Positions 1 through 8,662 are shown, counted from the first letter of the stretch. The stretch: 62,055 nt of DNA from Cytophagales bacterium (GCA_013298865.1 JAAFJL010000007.1:1-62055); one strand, 5' to 3'. The notes: generated from the sequence alone by a model not told the origin. Made by a program: numbers and translations.

Positions 1-35
1 AAGTCCTGCGTGTCTACCAGTTCCACCACCCTGGC
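1..35 (-). tRNA. tRNA-Leu (5' part only, cut by window edge)
   Basis: Read on the minus strand, the 5' acceptor arm GCCAGGG is followed by TG and a D-arm of the long class II form (GTGGAACTGGTAGACACGC), which is typical of bacterial tRNA-Leu. The anticodon lies outside the window, so the isoacceptor cannot be given. It lies downstream of the tRNA-Gly gene on the same strand. Confidence 0.8.
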
Positions 36-72
36 ATGATTCTGAGATTACTCTCTTCCTCTTAAACTTAAA

Positions 73-90
73 AAGCACCATAAGGTGCTT
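73..90 (-). terminator. hairpin between tRNA-Gly and tRNA-Leu
   Basis: A perfect 7-bp stem (AAGCACC/GGTGCTT, loop of 4) is followed on the minus strand by a run of five T. It lies between the two tRNA genes, so it may be a terminator for tRNA-Gly or a processing hairpin in a shared transcript. Confidence 0.5.
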
Positions 91-101
91 CATTTAAGCT
101 G

Positions 102-174
102 AGCGAAAAACCGGGTTCGAACCGGCGACCTCAACCTTGGCAAGGTTGCGCTCTACCAGCTGAGCTATTTTCGC
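102..174 (-). tRNA. tRNA-Gly (GCC)
   Basis: The minus strand gives a full 73-nt cloverleaf: acceptor GCGAAAA/TTTTCGC, a D-arm with AGCTGGTAGAGC, anticodon stem CAACC/GGTTG with loop TTGCCAA (anticodon GCC, bases 139-141), and a T-arm with GGTTCGAACC. CCA is not encoded, which is common in Bacteroidota. Confidence 0.95.
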
Positions 175-321
175 ATATTGTACTGGTGAATCTTGATGCA
201 AAATTAGTGCTTTCTGGATTTCTATGCAAGTGCTTGATGATTTTTTTTTAACAAAAACTCAAATCAGATTGCCCTTTTTATCTGGAATTGATTGACTATC
301 AGATTTTTAATCATGAGTTTT

Positions 322-1227
322 TTAAAGAACTTTTTTCAAAAAAAGTAAAATAAAAAAGCCATTTAATGATAATGAACCTATCAAGTTGAGCAACATAGTA
401 TTTTTGAAGTTGGCTTCTTGAGCGTTTTTGTAGGTTTTGTAGAACCAATTCAGAAAAAATAATATCACTGGAAACGTGAAGATAAAATACAAGCCCATGT
501 CTTGGGTAGCTGTGGTTGGACTGAGCGTTATAAAAAAATAAAGCAAACTGAACGTCGAAATAATGAAGGTTGTCATTGTAAATAGAAATGTCCCTCTGAT
601 TCCTAACATTCGACTTAGGGTTAGGTCGCCTCTTTTGGCATCTTCTTGGTGTTGGTAAATTTGGGTCATCGGATAAAACCCCATTAATGTTAGCGTACTT
701 ACTAATGCTGGCAGGAGATGTTTTTGTTGAAATAACGCTGAGGGAATTATATTGTCAACTGCTTGAATTACAGATAGATATACAAATCCTCCTTGGAAAA
801 TAGCCACGGTCAACCATGAAATAATGGGATATTTTTTGAGCCTAATTTTATCATAGCTATACGCTTTTGAAATTAATCCATATATAAAAATAGCTCCTGC
901 AAAAGTCGGACTTACGAAAAAATAGGCAATTACAGTGGCAATAATATCCATCGCCCAAGCGGTATAATAGAGGTTTTTATCTACTGGCGGAGGGTTTTCA
1001 AGTCCACCAATTGAACCTTCGTCTTTGTCGTAGTAACTATTGTAGGCGTTAGAAGCTGGGTAAATAAAAATATGTAATAACACAAAAATGATAAGTGCCG
1101 TTTGCCAATGAAGATTTTGTGCTTGGCTTAGGGCAAACCAAAAGAAAGGCATCAGAAACAATGAGAAAGGTAATCTAAGATGGAGTATGGTATTTTTCAT
1201 TAAGATTGGTTGATATTTTTTGAGCAT
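322..1227 (-). CDS. UbiA-family prenyltransferase
   Basis: An integral membrane protein of 301 residues with about eight or nine hydrophobic segments. It has both aspartate motifs of the UbiA superfamily: N63-SYY-D67-K-D69 in the first half and D196-AKRG-D201 in the second, which bind Mg2+ and prenyl diphosphate. Such enzymes move an isoprenoid chain onto an acceptor, often aromatic. It is divergent from the type III polyketide synthase at 1409, so a phenolic polyketide is a plausible acceptor, but that is inference from context only. The length is normal for the family. A second ATG at 1200 would give a protein nine residues shorter; no ribosome site decides between them. Confidence 0.8.
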   Translation of the reverse strand: MLKKYQPILMKNTILHLRLPFSLFLMPFFWFALSQAQNLHWQTALIIFVLLHIFIYPASNAYNSYYDKDEGSIGGLENPPPVDKNLYYTAWAMDIIATVIAYFFVSPTFAGAIFIYGLISKAYSYDKIRLKKYPIISWLTVAIFQGGFVYLSVIQAVDNIIPSALFQQKHLLPALVSTLTLMGFYPMTQIYQHQEDAKRGDLTLSRMLGIRGTFLFTMTTFIISTFSLLYFFITLSPTTATQDMGLYFIFTFPVILFFLNWFYKTYKNAQEANFKNTMLLNLIGSLSLNGFFILLFLKKVL

Positions 1228-1346
1228 TAATTACTTTCTAAAACACTTCTGCATAAAAGCTCATAACTGAATGCCATTTTAATCTTAGCAATTTCGTAGT
1301 TTTTATTGAAGAACGAAACCATCAGGAGACTTTTTACGTAGGCATA

Positions 1347-1378
1347 TTGGGTAGCTGGTCAAAAATGAAGTAAATTTG
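1347..1378 (+). promoter_or_regulatory. Bacteroidota-type promoter of the type III PKS gene
   Basis: TAAATTTG at 1371-1378 fits the Bacteroidota -7 consensus TAnnTTTG, with a TTG 21 bases upstream (1347-1349) at the -33 position. The ATG of the PKS gene follows 30 bases after the box. Confidence 0.55.
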
Positions 1379-1408
1379 ATATATCACTGCTACAATATTT
1401 ACAAATCT

Positions 1409-2515
1409 ATGAGTTTTATTACTGCTTTGGGGACTGCTGTTCCCGAAAATTCTTTTTCTCAGACTAAAATTGCTGAGTTTATGATTGAAGCTCTGCGATT
1501 GGATGACACCGAGAGTAGGAAATTGAGGGCTTTGTATAGAATGACGAAAATTAATAAAAGACATTCTGTTGTAAATGATTACGGTAGGTCAGTTGAGGAC
1601 TTTGAGTTTTATCCAAAATCTTCTGATTTAGAACCTTTTCCGACGGTTTCAAGACGAATGGAATTATATAAAGCCACAGCTTTACCATTAGCATTGAGGG
1701 CGATTGAGCAGTTGAAAATCAATACTAAACCTGATATTTTGCAGGGAATTACACACGTAATCACGGTTAGTTGCACGGGTATGTACGCCCCAGGTTTAGA
1801 TATTGAATTGGTAAAAAACTTGGGTTTGAATACTTCCGTCAATAGAACTGCCATCAATTTTATGGGATGTTATGGTGCATTTAATGGCTTGAAAATGGCT
1901 GATACCATTTGCAAAGCTGATATAAATGCCAAAGTATTGGTTGTGAGTGTTGAACTATGTACAATTCATTTTCAGAAACGAACTGAGGAGGATTTTCTCT
2001 TGTCGAATGCCTTGTTTGCAGACGGTGCAGCAGCCGTTTTGGTGGAAGGAAATTTGAACGAAAACCCCAATAGATGTCTGTCTTTAAAATCATTTTTCTG
2101 TGATTTATACTTTGAAGGCGAACAAGATATGGCTTGGGCAGTTGCTGATTTTGGCTTTGAAATGACACTAACTTCTTATATTCCAAAATTAGTAAAAAAT
2201 GGAATTAAGTCTCTGACTGATAGATTATTAGCAAATGCAAAAGTCTCTCCTGAAGCTGTTTCTTTATACGCTATGCACCCAGGAGGAAAGGCAATTTTGG
2301 AAGCCATTGAAAATGCTTTAGGAATTTCTCGGGAAGATAATCGGTATTCGTATCGTGTTCTTAGTGAGTACGGAAATATGTCTTCTTGTACCGTTTTGTT
2401 TGTGTTGGGGGAAGTCCTGAAAGATATGAATGTTGCGGATGTAGGACGAAATATTTTGAGCTGTGCTTTCGGACCTGGACTTACGCTGGAGTCAATGATT
2501 TTGGAAGTGGTTTAG
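1409..2515 (+). CDS. type III polyketide synthase (chalcone/stilbene synthase family)
   Basis: This 368-residue protein has the type III PKS fold and the catalytic triad: Cys154 in the GCYGAF motif, His290 in MHPGG and Asn323 in GNMSS. Such homodimers extend an acyl-CoA starter with malonyl-CoA and cyclise the chain to pyrones or resorcinols. The ATG at 1409 is chosen because MSFITALGTAVP matches the usual N-terminus; an in-frame ATG at 1376 would overlap the promoter. The gene is divergent from the UbiA gene. No methyltransferase or oxidase is adjacent, so the final product is unknown. The family is certain, the substrate is not. Confidence 0.9.
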   Translation: MSFITALGTAVPENSFSQTKIAEFMIEALRLDDTESRKLRALYRMTKINKRHSVVNDYGRSVEDFEFYPKSSDLEPFPTVSRRMELYKATALPLALRAIEQLKINTKPDILQGITHVITVSCTGMYAPGLDIELVKNLGLNTSVNRTAINFMGCYGAFNGLKMADTICKADINAKVLVVSVELCTIHFQKRTEEDFLLSNALFADGAAAVLVEGNLNENPNRCLSLKSFFCDLYFEGEQDMAWAVADFGFEMTLTSYIPKLVKNGIKSLTDRLLANAKVSPEAVSLYAMHPGGKAILEAIENALGISREDNRYSYRVLSEYGNMSSCTVLFVLGEVLKDMNVADVGRNILSCAFGPGLTLESMILEVV

Positions 2516-2638
2516 TTTTTCGATGCTCGTTTTTCGATGTTCGTTTTTCGTCTCTCGATGTCTGGGATGGGAATCAAAAAGCGAACATCGAGCATCGAAA
2601 AACGAACAACAAGCATCGAGCAACGAACATCGAAAAAA
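2516..2638. repeat. stuttered CGATGTTCG/CGAACATCG word repeat with inverted arms
   Basis: The whole gap between the convergent PKS and psd genes is made of variants of one word, first as TTTTTCGATGTTCG (three copies at 2516-2563) and then as its complement CGAACATCGAAAAA (four copies at 2582-2636). The two halves can pair into a long imperfect hairpin. The same word occurs at 34073-34167, 51136-51166 and 60033-60075. Confidence 0.85.
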
Positions 2639-3298
2639 TTATGCTAATTCAGCAATTACTGTTTCTCCGCCTACGGGTTTATCTTCGAGATTGACCAAAA
2701 TTTTAGCATCCAAAGGCAAGAAAATATCTATTCTTGAACCAAATTTAATGAAACCAAATTCAGTGCCTTGTTCTACTTGTTTTCCTTCTTCTACATACCA
2801 AACGATTCTTCTTGCCAACGCTCCTGCAATCTGACGAAAAAGTATTTCTGTACCATTTGCGTGTTTCACTACGGTGGTAGTTCTTTCGTTTTCAGTACTC
2901 GACTTTGGATGCCATGCTACCAAGAACTTTCCTTTATGATATTTGAAAAATGAAACTACGCCAGAAATGGGGTTAAAATTGATATGCACATTGATAGGTG
3001 ACATAAAAATCGAAACTTGACGGCGTGGCTCATTGAAATATTCTGTCTCTACGGTTTCTTCGATAACTACTACTTTACCGTCTGCTGGAGCAATGATATG
3101 CTTGGGATTTTTGACCGTAACACGTGTTGGTTTACGGAAAAATTGTAGAATAATAATGGCAAAAATTACACTTAAAACCACTACAACTTTGCGTAGGAGG
3201 TCATTTTCTGGGAAAAAATAAGCAGTAGCACCGTTCAATATGGCTAAAAAAATAGTTGTAACTAAAATCGTACCTGTTCCTTCTTTATGAATTGTCAT
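2639..3298 (-). CDS. psd: phosphatidylserine decarboxylase, short pyruvoyl type
   Basis: This 219-residue protein has two N-terminal membrane segments (about residues 8-30 and 36-53), then the decarboxylase domain with PADGKV (71-76) and the processing site FGS (Ser188) in FGSRIDIFLP. Self-cleavage before Ser188 makes the pyruvoyl group that decarboxylates phosphatidylserine to phosphatidylethanolamine at the inner membrane. Length and motif fit the short psd form common in Bacteroidota. It is transcribed alone, convergent with the PKS gene. No cdsA or pssA gene is close by. Confidence 0.92.
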   Translation of the reverse strand: MTIHKEGTGTILVTTIFLAILNGATAYFFPENDLLRKVVVVLSVIFAIIILQFFRKPTRVTVKNPKHIIAPADGKVVVIEETVETEYFNEPRRQVSIFMSPINVHINFNPISGVVSFFKYHKGKFLVAWHPKSSTENERTTTVVKHANGTEILFRQIAGALARRIVWYVEEGKQVEQGTEFGFIKFGSRIDIFLPLDAKILVNLEDKPVGGETVIAELA

Positions 3299-3601
3299 TA
3301 TATCTTATATTTTTGATGGGTTACAAATTTACAAAAAATTGTTACACGATTTGTTAAATTGCTTGGTTTCTACATCAGCGTTTAACAAATCGTGGTATAA
3401 TTTACAGACTTTAAAGAGCGTCAGGACAAATTTTTTCTACTGGATTTAAGAACCCAAGTGTAAGATTTGAGCATTTTACACTACCTGAACTTGTAATAAT
3501 TTAAACATAAAGGATTAGAGAAATAGAGTTGTTATTTTACCTTTTCTCTAATCCTCTATATCTATAAGTTTAACATTCGTGGCTAAATAGCTACGAATAA
3601 T
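3299..3601. other. intergenic region with three inverted repeats
   Basis: No gene is visible. Three perfect or near-perfect hairpins fill it: a 14-bp stem CACGATTTGTTAAA (3345-3358 with 3381-3394), a 13-bp stem AGGATTAGAGAAA (3511-3523 with 3543-3555), and ATTCGT/ACGAAT (about 3573-3597) just after the DUF4097 stop codon. The last may be the DUF4097 terminator; the others lie in the 5' region of psd or are independent elements. Confidence 0.6.
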
Positions 3602-4633
3602 CTACAAACCTTTCATCGTAAGATTACCTGTATTCACGACTAATTTTACAGGAACTCCGCCACCATTGAGTGTTCCCTTGATAGACTTTTTGTCGAATTG
3701 TCCGCTAAAATTATTCAATGATTCAGAATTAATTTTTGAAGCTGAACAATCTAACGTTACGCCTTTGTTCATGGGTAATTTTATGCTTAAATTTCCTGCT
3801 GTTACATTGATATTCAGATACTTACCTAATTCTAAAACCTCGACATCAACACTGCCTGCACTGGTAGAAGCCTCCAAAGCTCCGTAAACTCTACGCAAAG
3901 AAATTGAGCCACCCGAAGTCCTAACAATTGATTCTCCTCTAAGTTCCGAAGCCGTGATACTACCTCCAGAAGTAACAGCTTTGATAGTTCCTTTGAGGGC
4001 TTCCAAAGTAAGACTTCCACCAGATGTAGAAAGGTCAATCGTTCCATCACAATCATTGGCAGTAATGCTACCCCCAGAGGTTGACAAATTCACAGAACCA
4101 GAACAATCATTAGCCGTAATACTACCGCCAGAGGTTTTTAGAGCTATTTTATTCTTGCAGTCTCTTACATTGATGCTTCCGCCAGAGGTACTGCCAACGG
4201 CATTTCCTGAGATTCCTTTTACACTAATACTGCCACCAGAAGTATGAATATCGGTAGTGACATTTTCTGGAACATAAGCCTTGAAGGCAATATTAAGTGA
4301 TTTTTTATTCCAACTTTTCATTTTACTTTTTGCGAAAGCCACAATCGTATTGCCATCTTGCGAAACACTGAGTTCGTAGTTTTGTAATCTTTCTTCGATT
4401 TCTTCTTTGCTTAGATTATCGTCAGAGTTATTGGAATATACATATACTTCTAATTTTGCCTCGGCATCTTTTGTACCAACAACCGAAAGGCTTCCACCAG
4501 AGGAATTCATTTTTAGGTTCTTGATAGCACTTGCCGTAAAAGTTTTTACCATGTAGGGTTTATTGGTATCTTTTTGGGCGAATACGCCAAACGTTACCAA
4601 TATGAGTAATAGGAAGCTGTTGAGGGTTTTCAT
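3602..4633 (-). CDS. DUF4097-type secreted beta-repeat protein
   Basis: A 343-residue protein with a signal peptide (about residues 1-19, cut after FAQ). From about residue 120 to 250 it has seven or more tandem repeats of about 19 residues built on TSGGSI and SGGSL, which fits a parallel beta-helix of the DUF4097/DUF2807 adhesin-like type. The DNA repeats itself to match. The molecular role is unknown; related proteins are exported and may be cell-surface or matrix proteins. It stands alone, with hairpins on the downstream side. Confidence 0.75.
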   Translation of the reverse strand: MKTLNSFLLLILVTFGVFAQKDTNKPYMVKTFTASAIKNLKMNSSGGSLSVVGTKDAEAKLEVYVYSNNSDDNLSKEEIEERLQNYELSVSQDGNTIVAFAKSKMKSWNKKSLNIAFKAYVPENVTTDIHTSGGSISVKGISGNAVGSTSGGSINVRDCKNKIALKTSGGSITANDCSGSVNLSTSGGSITANDCDGTIDLSTSGGSLTLEALKGTIKAVTSGGSITASELRGESIVRTSGGSISLRRVYGALEASTSAGSVDVEVLELGKYLNINVTAGNLSIKLPMNKGVTLDCSASKINSESLNNFSGQFDKKSIKGTLNGGGVPVKLVVNTGNLTMKGL

Positions 4634-4720
4634 GATTTTGATTTTTTAAGTTTAAGAAAATATAATTAGGTCACTGAGTAGCACTGAGTTTTTCACAAAG
4701 GTCCACTAAGTTTTTACTAT

Positions 4721-4758
4721 TCTTTTGAAATACTGCAAAATGTCCTTATTTCAAAAGA
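4721..4758. repeat. 11-bp inverted repeat downstream of the VOC gene
   Basis: TCTTTTGAAAT at 4721-4731 and ATTTCAAAAGA at 4748-4758 are perfectly complementary across a 16-base loop. There is no T-run after either arm, so it is not a standard terminator. Upstream at 4671-4710 a CACTGAGT-type word is repeated, similar in style to the other stuttered intergenic repeats. Confidence 0.5.
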
Positions 4759-4814
4759 GCTTTCCCATCATACAACTAATAGATGTAACTATCAGACGAT
4801 AAGTTGCATGGAAT

Positions 4815-5204
4815 TTATTTTCGTTCAATTAAATCCCAAAGATTTCCGTACAAATCTTCAAAAACTGCGACAATTCCGTAGCTTTCTTCAGATGGTTTCC
4901 TGACGAAATGTATCTGATTATCAGTCATTTGCTGGTAATCTCGCCAAAAATCATCTGTTTCTAAAAATAAAAAAACTCGTCCGCCAGTTTGGTTTCCAAT
5001 GCTTACTTTCTGAATGTCATTGGCGGCTTTTGCCAATAACAAAGCACATTCCTTTGAACCCTTTGGAGCTACCAAAACCCAGCGTTTTGTATCTGACAGC
5101 GGATTATCTTCCAATAAATCAAAGCCTAATTTTTGGGTATAAAATTCAATAGCTTCGTCGTAATCTGTTACAACAAGAGCAATATGTGCGATTTTCTGAA
5201 TCAT
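4815..5204 (-). CDS. VOC-family protein (glyoxalase/bleomycin-resistance fold)
   Basis: This 129-residue protein has the two beta-alpha-beta-beta-beta modules of the vicinal oxygen chelate fold: HIALVVTDYDEAIEFYTQKLGF at the start, and a second half ending in VAVFEDLYGNLWDLIE, whose last glutamate is the usual metal ligand. Such proteins are metal-dependent isomerases, dioxygenases or drug-binding proteins, and the substrate cannot be told from sequence. It is divergent from the GH3-like gene with about 110 bases between them. Confidence 0.85.
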   Translation of the reverse strand: MIQKIAHIALVVTDYDEAIEFYTQKLGFDLLEDNPLSDTKRWVLVAPKGSKECALLLAKAANDIQKVSIGNQTGGRVFLFLETDDFWRDYQQMTDNQIHFVRKPSEESYGIVAVFEDLYGNLWDLIERK

Positions 5205-5314
5205 TTTCTTAGTAAAATCTAATTGAGTAAGTAAAAGAACATTCGTAAATTAATGACAATTTTACTATTTTTATCAATTCATTGGAATTAGAATATTACC
5301 TCAACTCATTTTAA

Positions 5315-6844
5315 ATGGCAACCCTACTTAACGAAACACTTCTCTGGCTGATGAAACGACGATTACCTCGGATTGAGGCATTCATGGAACAACCAATGGA
5401 TGCCCAAGAACAGGTATTTTGGAATTTGATTCAAGAAGCACAATATACCGAGTGGGGCAAAATATACGATTATTCTTCTATTTATTCCATCAGAGAATAC
5501 CAAGAAAGAGTCCCGATTTCTACTTATGAAGACCTTTTCCCGTACATTGAACGAGTCATGCGAGGGGAACAAAATGTACTCTGGTCTTCCGAAATTCAGT
5601 GGTTTGCCAAATCTTCGGGTACAACCAATGCACGCAGTAAATTCATTCCAGTCTCGAAAGAATCCCTTGACGACTGTCATTTTATGGGTGGTAAAGACGT
5701 ACTTACATTTGTGGCTGCCAATAAACCAGATACTCGTGTTTTTGAAGGAAAGGGGCTTTCGATAGGAGGGAGTTTGTCTTCTAATCAACTCAATTCCAGA
5801 ACTTTAGCTGGTGATGTCTCTGCCGTAGTAATGAAAAACCTCCCGATTTGGGCTCAGATTATTCGTACACCGTCTTTGGAAGTTGCTTTAATGGACGTTT
5901 GGGAAGATAAAATTAAACTGATGGCAGAAATAACTTCTCAGGAAAACGTAACCAGTATTTTGGGCGTACCAACTTGGTCTTTGGTTTTGATTGAAAAAGT
6001 TTTAGAAATCACAGGGCGAGATAATATCCTTGAGGTTTGGCCCGATTTTGAGTTTTTTATTCATGGTGCGGTTTCTTTTGCTCCGTATCGAGAAATGTTT
6101 AAAAATCAGGTATTTCCTTCAAAATCAATCAGTTACTTAGAAACTTACAATGCCTCTGAAGGATTTTTTGGCATTCAAGATGATATTTCTCGGAAAGATG
6201 AACTAATGTTGATGTTGGATTATGGAGTTTTTTATGAGTTCATTCCAATGGAAGAATTAGGGAAAACTCATCCTAAAACCTTAGTGCTTGGTGAAGTAGA
6301 ATTAGACAAAAATTACGCAGTCGTGATTTCTACAAATGCAGGACTTTGGCGATACATGATTGGCGACACCGTACGCTTTACGTCTAAAAATCCCTACCGA
6401 ATCAAGATTTCTGGGCGTACCAAATTGTTCATTAATGCCTTTGGCGAAGAGCTTATCATTGAAAATGCTGAATGTGCCATCATGCGTGCCTGCGAGGCTA
6501 CGAATGCAGTTTTGACTGAATACACCGCCGCCCCCGTATATATGGAAGGTAATAAAAGTGGTTGCCACGAATGGGTGATAGAATTTTCACAAGAACCTGA
6601 TAATCAGACACTTTTTGAAGAAATTTTAGATAAAACTCTTCGAGAAGTCAATTCGGATTATGATGCCAAGCGTTATAAAGACATGGTTTTGCAAGCCCCT
6701 AAAGTAAATGTAGTTCCTAAAGAATCTTTTTATCAATGGATGAAAAATCGGGGAAAATTAGGCGGACAACACAAAGTACCAAGGCTGAGTAATGACCGTG
6801 CTTTTGTGGAAGAAATTCTGGCAACAGTCGGAATGGAGTGTTGA
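5315..6844 (+). CDS. GH3-like acyl-adenylate/amino acid conjugating enzyme
   Basis: This 509-residue protein spans the full GH3 family (auxin-responsive promoter family in plants). It has the ATP/AMP-binding motif SSGTTNARSKFIPVS at about residues 97-111, a central YNASEGFFGIQ motif, and the C-terminal lid domain. Plant GH3 enzymes join amino acids to plant hormones by way of acyl-adenylates; the bacterial substrate is unknown. Bacteroidota often carry one as a single gene. The ATG at 5315 starts the conserved N-terminus. The 200 bases after the stop hold small inverted repeats (6942-6965, 6969-6984) but no other gene. Confidence 0.88.
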   Translation: MATLLNETLLWLMKRRLPRIEAFMEQPMDAQEQVFWNLIQEAQYTEWGKIYDYSSIYSIREYQERVPISTYEDLFPYIERVMRGEQNVLWSSEIQWFAKSSGTTNARSKFIPVSKESLDDCHFMGGKDVLTFVAANKPDTRVFEGKGLSIGGSLSSNQLNSRTLAGDVSAVVMKNLPIWAQIIRTPSLEVALMDVWEDKIKLMAEITSQENVTSILGVPTWSLVLIEKVLEITGRDNILEVWPDFEFFIHGAVSFAPYREMFKNQVFPSKSISYLETYNASEGFFGIQDDISRKDELMLMLDYGVFYEFIPMEELGKTHPKTLVLGEVELDKNYAVVISTNAGLWRYMIGDTVRFTSKNPYRIKISGRTKLFINAFGEELIIENAECAIMRACEATNAVLTEYTAAPVYMEGNKSGCHEWVIEFSQEPDNQTLFEEILDKTLREVNSDYDAKRYKDMVLQAPKVNVVPKESFYQWMKNRGKLGGQHKVPRLSNDRAFVEEILATVGMEC

Positions 6845-7006
6845 GGGGAATCAGATAGTTGTAATTGTACAAGTTTTTCACTTTCCACTCGCTGCACGTT
6901 ATTCAATAGTTTTAATTGAAGAATTTCCAAAGCTATTTTCCCAGATTATCGGAAAAACGGATAATTTTTACCGAGTTTTCGGTATCATCATCGAGAGAAT
7001 TTTCTA

Positions 7007-7014
7007 TAACTTTA
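7007..7014 (+). promoter_or_regulatory. possible promoter box of the first leader-peptide gene
   Basis: TAACTTTA differs by one base from the TAnnTTTG consensus and lies 34 bases before the ATG at 7049, the same distance as at other promoters in this window. No clear -33 element is seen. Confidence 0.35.
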
Positions 7015-7048
7015 AACCAATATCTATAAACAATAAAATTCCAAAAAC

Positions 7049-7300
7049 ATGAAAAAGACATTTTTGAAAAAATTCAGTGGTGCATCTTTGCTTTCAAAGC
7101 AAGAAACCAAAACAATTACTGGCGGATATGGTAATGGTAGTTTTTTAGGAACAGCGTGTTCTTATATCCTTTGCCCTGCAAATTCATACAATCCAAGACC
7201 AAATACTTCTTGTCCGAACGCTGGTTTTCCCAAAATTAAAGAGGTTTACGTATATAATGGCTATCAGTATGTTTTCCAGCAATATTGTTACAGTTATTAA
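7049..7300 (+). CDS. double-glycine leader peptide with four-Cys core (precursor 1)
   Basis: An 83-residue peptide. The N-terminal 26 residues are a lysine-rich leader with the pattern LLSKQETKTITGG, as in Bacteroidota natural-product precursors cut after GG. The predicted core of 57 residues has four cysteines and is rich in Tyr, Asn and Pro. It opens with YGNG, like the YGNG box of pediocin-type bacteriocins, but nothing else matches that class. It is the first gene of a module with a DUF6734 protein, a VKOR-thioredoxin fusion and a second precursor. Even Cys number plus a disulfide enzyme suggests two disulfides; dehydration or lanthionine rings are alternatives. Confidence 0.75.
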   Translation: MKKTFLKKFSGASLLSKQETKTITGGYGNGSFLGTACSYILCPANSYNPRPNTSCPNAGFPKIKEVYVYNGYQYVFQQYCYSY

Positions 7301-7316
7301 AATGTATTCTGATAAA

Positions 7317-7359
7317 TTTTAGTCATAACTATTTAATTTTCAAATAGTTATGACTAAAA
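7317..7359 (+). terminator. 18-bp perfect hairpin between precursor 1 and DUF6734 (attenuator?)
   Basis: TTTTAGTCATAACTATTT (7317-7334) pairs perfectly with AAATAGTTATGACTAAAA (7342-7359) over a 7-base loop. It sits 16 bases after the precursor stop and 28 bases before the next ATG. There is no strong T-run behind it, so it could lower read-through or protect the short precursor mRNA rather than end all transcripts. Confidence 0.6.
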
Positions 7360-7387
7360 ATCTGATTATTGCATATCAAAAACTCGC

Positions 7388-8662
7388 ATGAAGATAATCC
7401 AAAGTTTTTGGTCTAAGCCCTACCTAAAGACGAATGAAGATGAAACCGCAAGGTTCAAAGGAGGTTGGCACAATGCCAACTTCTTTTTGTATAGTTGCCT
7501 ATTGAGTTGCCTAAAATTCAAGGAACATTATGGAAATGTTGAGCTTTTTACGGATAATTATGGCAAAAAACTATTAGTGGATACTTTAGATTTGCCCTAT
7601 ACTGAGGTAAATACTTCACTGGAAACCCTACAAAATTACCCTCCTGAGCTTTGGGCTTTAGGCAAAATACTGACTTATTCGCTACAAAATGAGCCTTTTT
7701 TGCACGCAGATACTGATGTTTTTATCTGGAAAAAGTTACCCGAAAACTTCACAAATGGAGCATTATTCGCCCAAAGTATTGAACATAATTTCCCGAAATA
7801 CAAGGAAGTTTTAGACATTATCCAGCGAGATTTCAAGAATATTCCGCCAGTTTTGTTCCAAAAATATCAGTCAACTGGAATCATAGAAGCCTTTAATGCG
7901 GGAGTTATTGGTGGACAAAATACGGACTTTTTCAAGGATTTGTCGCACTTAGTTTTTGGTTTAATTGATGCCAATTTAGACCAAATCAATCAAATATCCG
8001 TGGGAGATTTCAATATGGTTTTTGAGCAGATGTTGGGCTTGAATTTGGCAAGAGAAAAAGGTTTAGAAGTAAAGTTTTTGAAACATACGATGGATGCCGC
8101 TTTTACCGAAGCCATGAAATTTCATATCGTTCCTGCAAAGGAATATTATATTCATACGGTGGGTTATGCTAAAAAATCCTTGCAGGTATGCGAGCAAATT
8201 CAGGCAAGATTGCAGTACGAATACCCGAAACAGTTTGAATATTTGAATGCCTTAATCTCTGAAAATCAGTTACTTGAAAAATCAAATCTTACAATTTCTG
8301 ATCATAGAAAAACGTTTCTATACGAAATATACGATTGGCTCAGGGATGAATCTTGGAACAGAATGATTGATACCAAGTTTGTCCTTAACAAAAATTGTAG
8401 CTTTGAAGAATTACCAGACGAACGGCTTGAATTACACTATATTTCTCCACAGAATCAAACAAAAGAAAAAATTCTGATAGAAGATTGGGACTTCATTTTG
8501 GGCTATTTTGAAAAACCCACAACTATCAAAAAAGTGGTAAAAGAGTTATTATTAGATGAATCGCTTTCGGCAAATTTTACTAAAGAACAATTAGCCGAAA
8601 AAGTTTTTTCTTTCGTGATGGACAGGTGCATATATCACGAGATTTTAGTGAAAAATATCTGA
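7388..8662 (+). CDS. DUF6734-family protein (glycosyltransferase-like)
   Basis: This 424-residue soluble protein opens with IIQSFWSKPYL and a region like a nucleotide-sugar GT-A fold: an acidic HADTDVFIW motif near residue 115 fits a DxD metal site. It matches what is called DUF6734, a family seen beside Bacteroidota peptide precursors. The function is unknown, and sugar transfer to the peptide is only a guess. It follows precursor 1 and precedes the VKOR fusion on the same strand, so joint transcription is likely. The C-terminal 120 residues look like a separate helical domain. Confidence 0.7.
   Translation: MKIIQSFWSKPYLKTNEDETARFKGGWHNANFFLYSCLLSCLKFKEHYGNVELFTDNYGKKLLVDTLDLPYTEVNTSLETLQNYPPELWALGKILTYSLQNEPFLHADTDVFIWKKLPENFTNGALFAQSIEHNFPKYKEVLDIIQRDFKNIPPVLFQKYQSTGIIEAFNAGVIGGQNTDFFKDLSHLVFGLIDANLDQINQISVGDFNMVFEQMLGLNLAREKGLEVKFLKHTMDAAFTEAMKFHIVPAKEYYIHTVGYAKKSLQVCEQIQARLQYEYPKQFEYLNALISENQLLEKSNLTISDHRKTFLYEIYDWLRDESWNRMIDTKFVLNKNCSFEELPDERLELHYISPQNQTKEKILIEDWDFILGYFEKPTTIKKVVKELLLDESLSANFTKEQLAEKVFSFVMDRCIYHEILVKNI

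Noticed and set aside
2386-2834. Two open frames of about 100 codons over the PKS/psd gap
   Set aside because: They overlap both genes in other frames and are made largely of the CGATG word repeat.
7126-7300. Class IIa (pediocin-like) bacteriocin
   Set aside because: Only YGNG matches; the Cys spacing and the rest of the core do not, and the context is a Bacteroidota VKOR/DUF6734 module.
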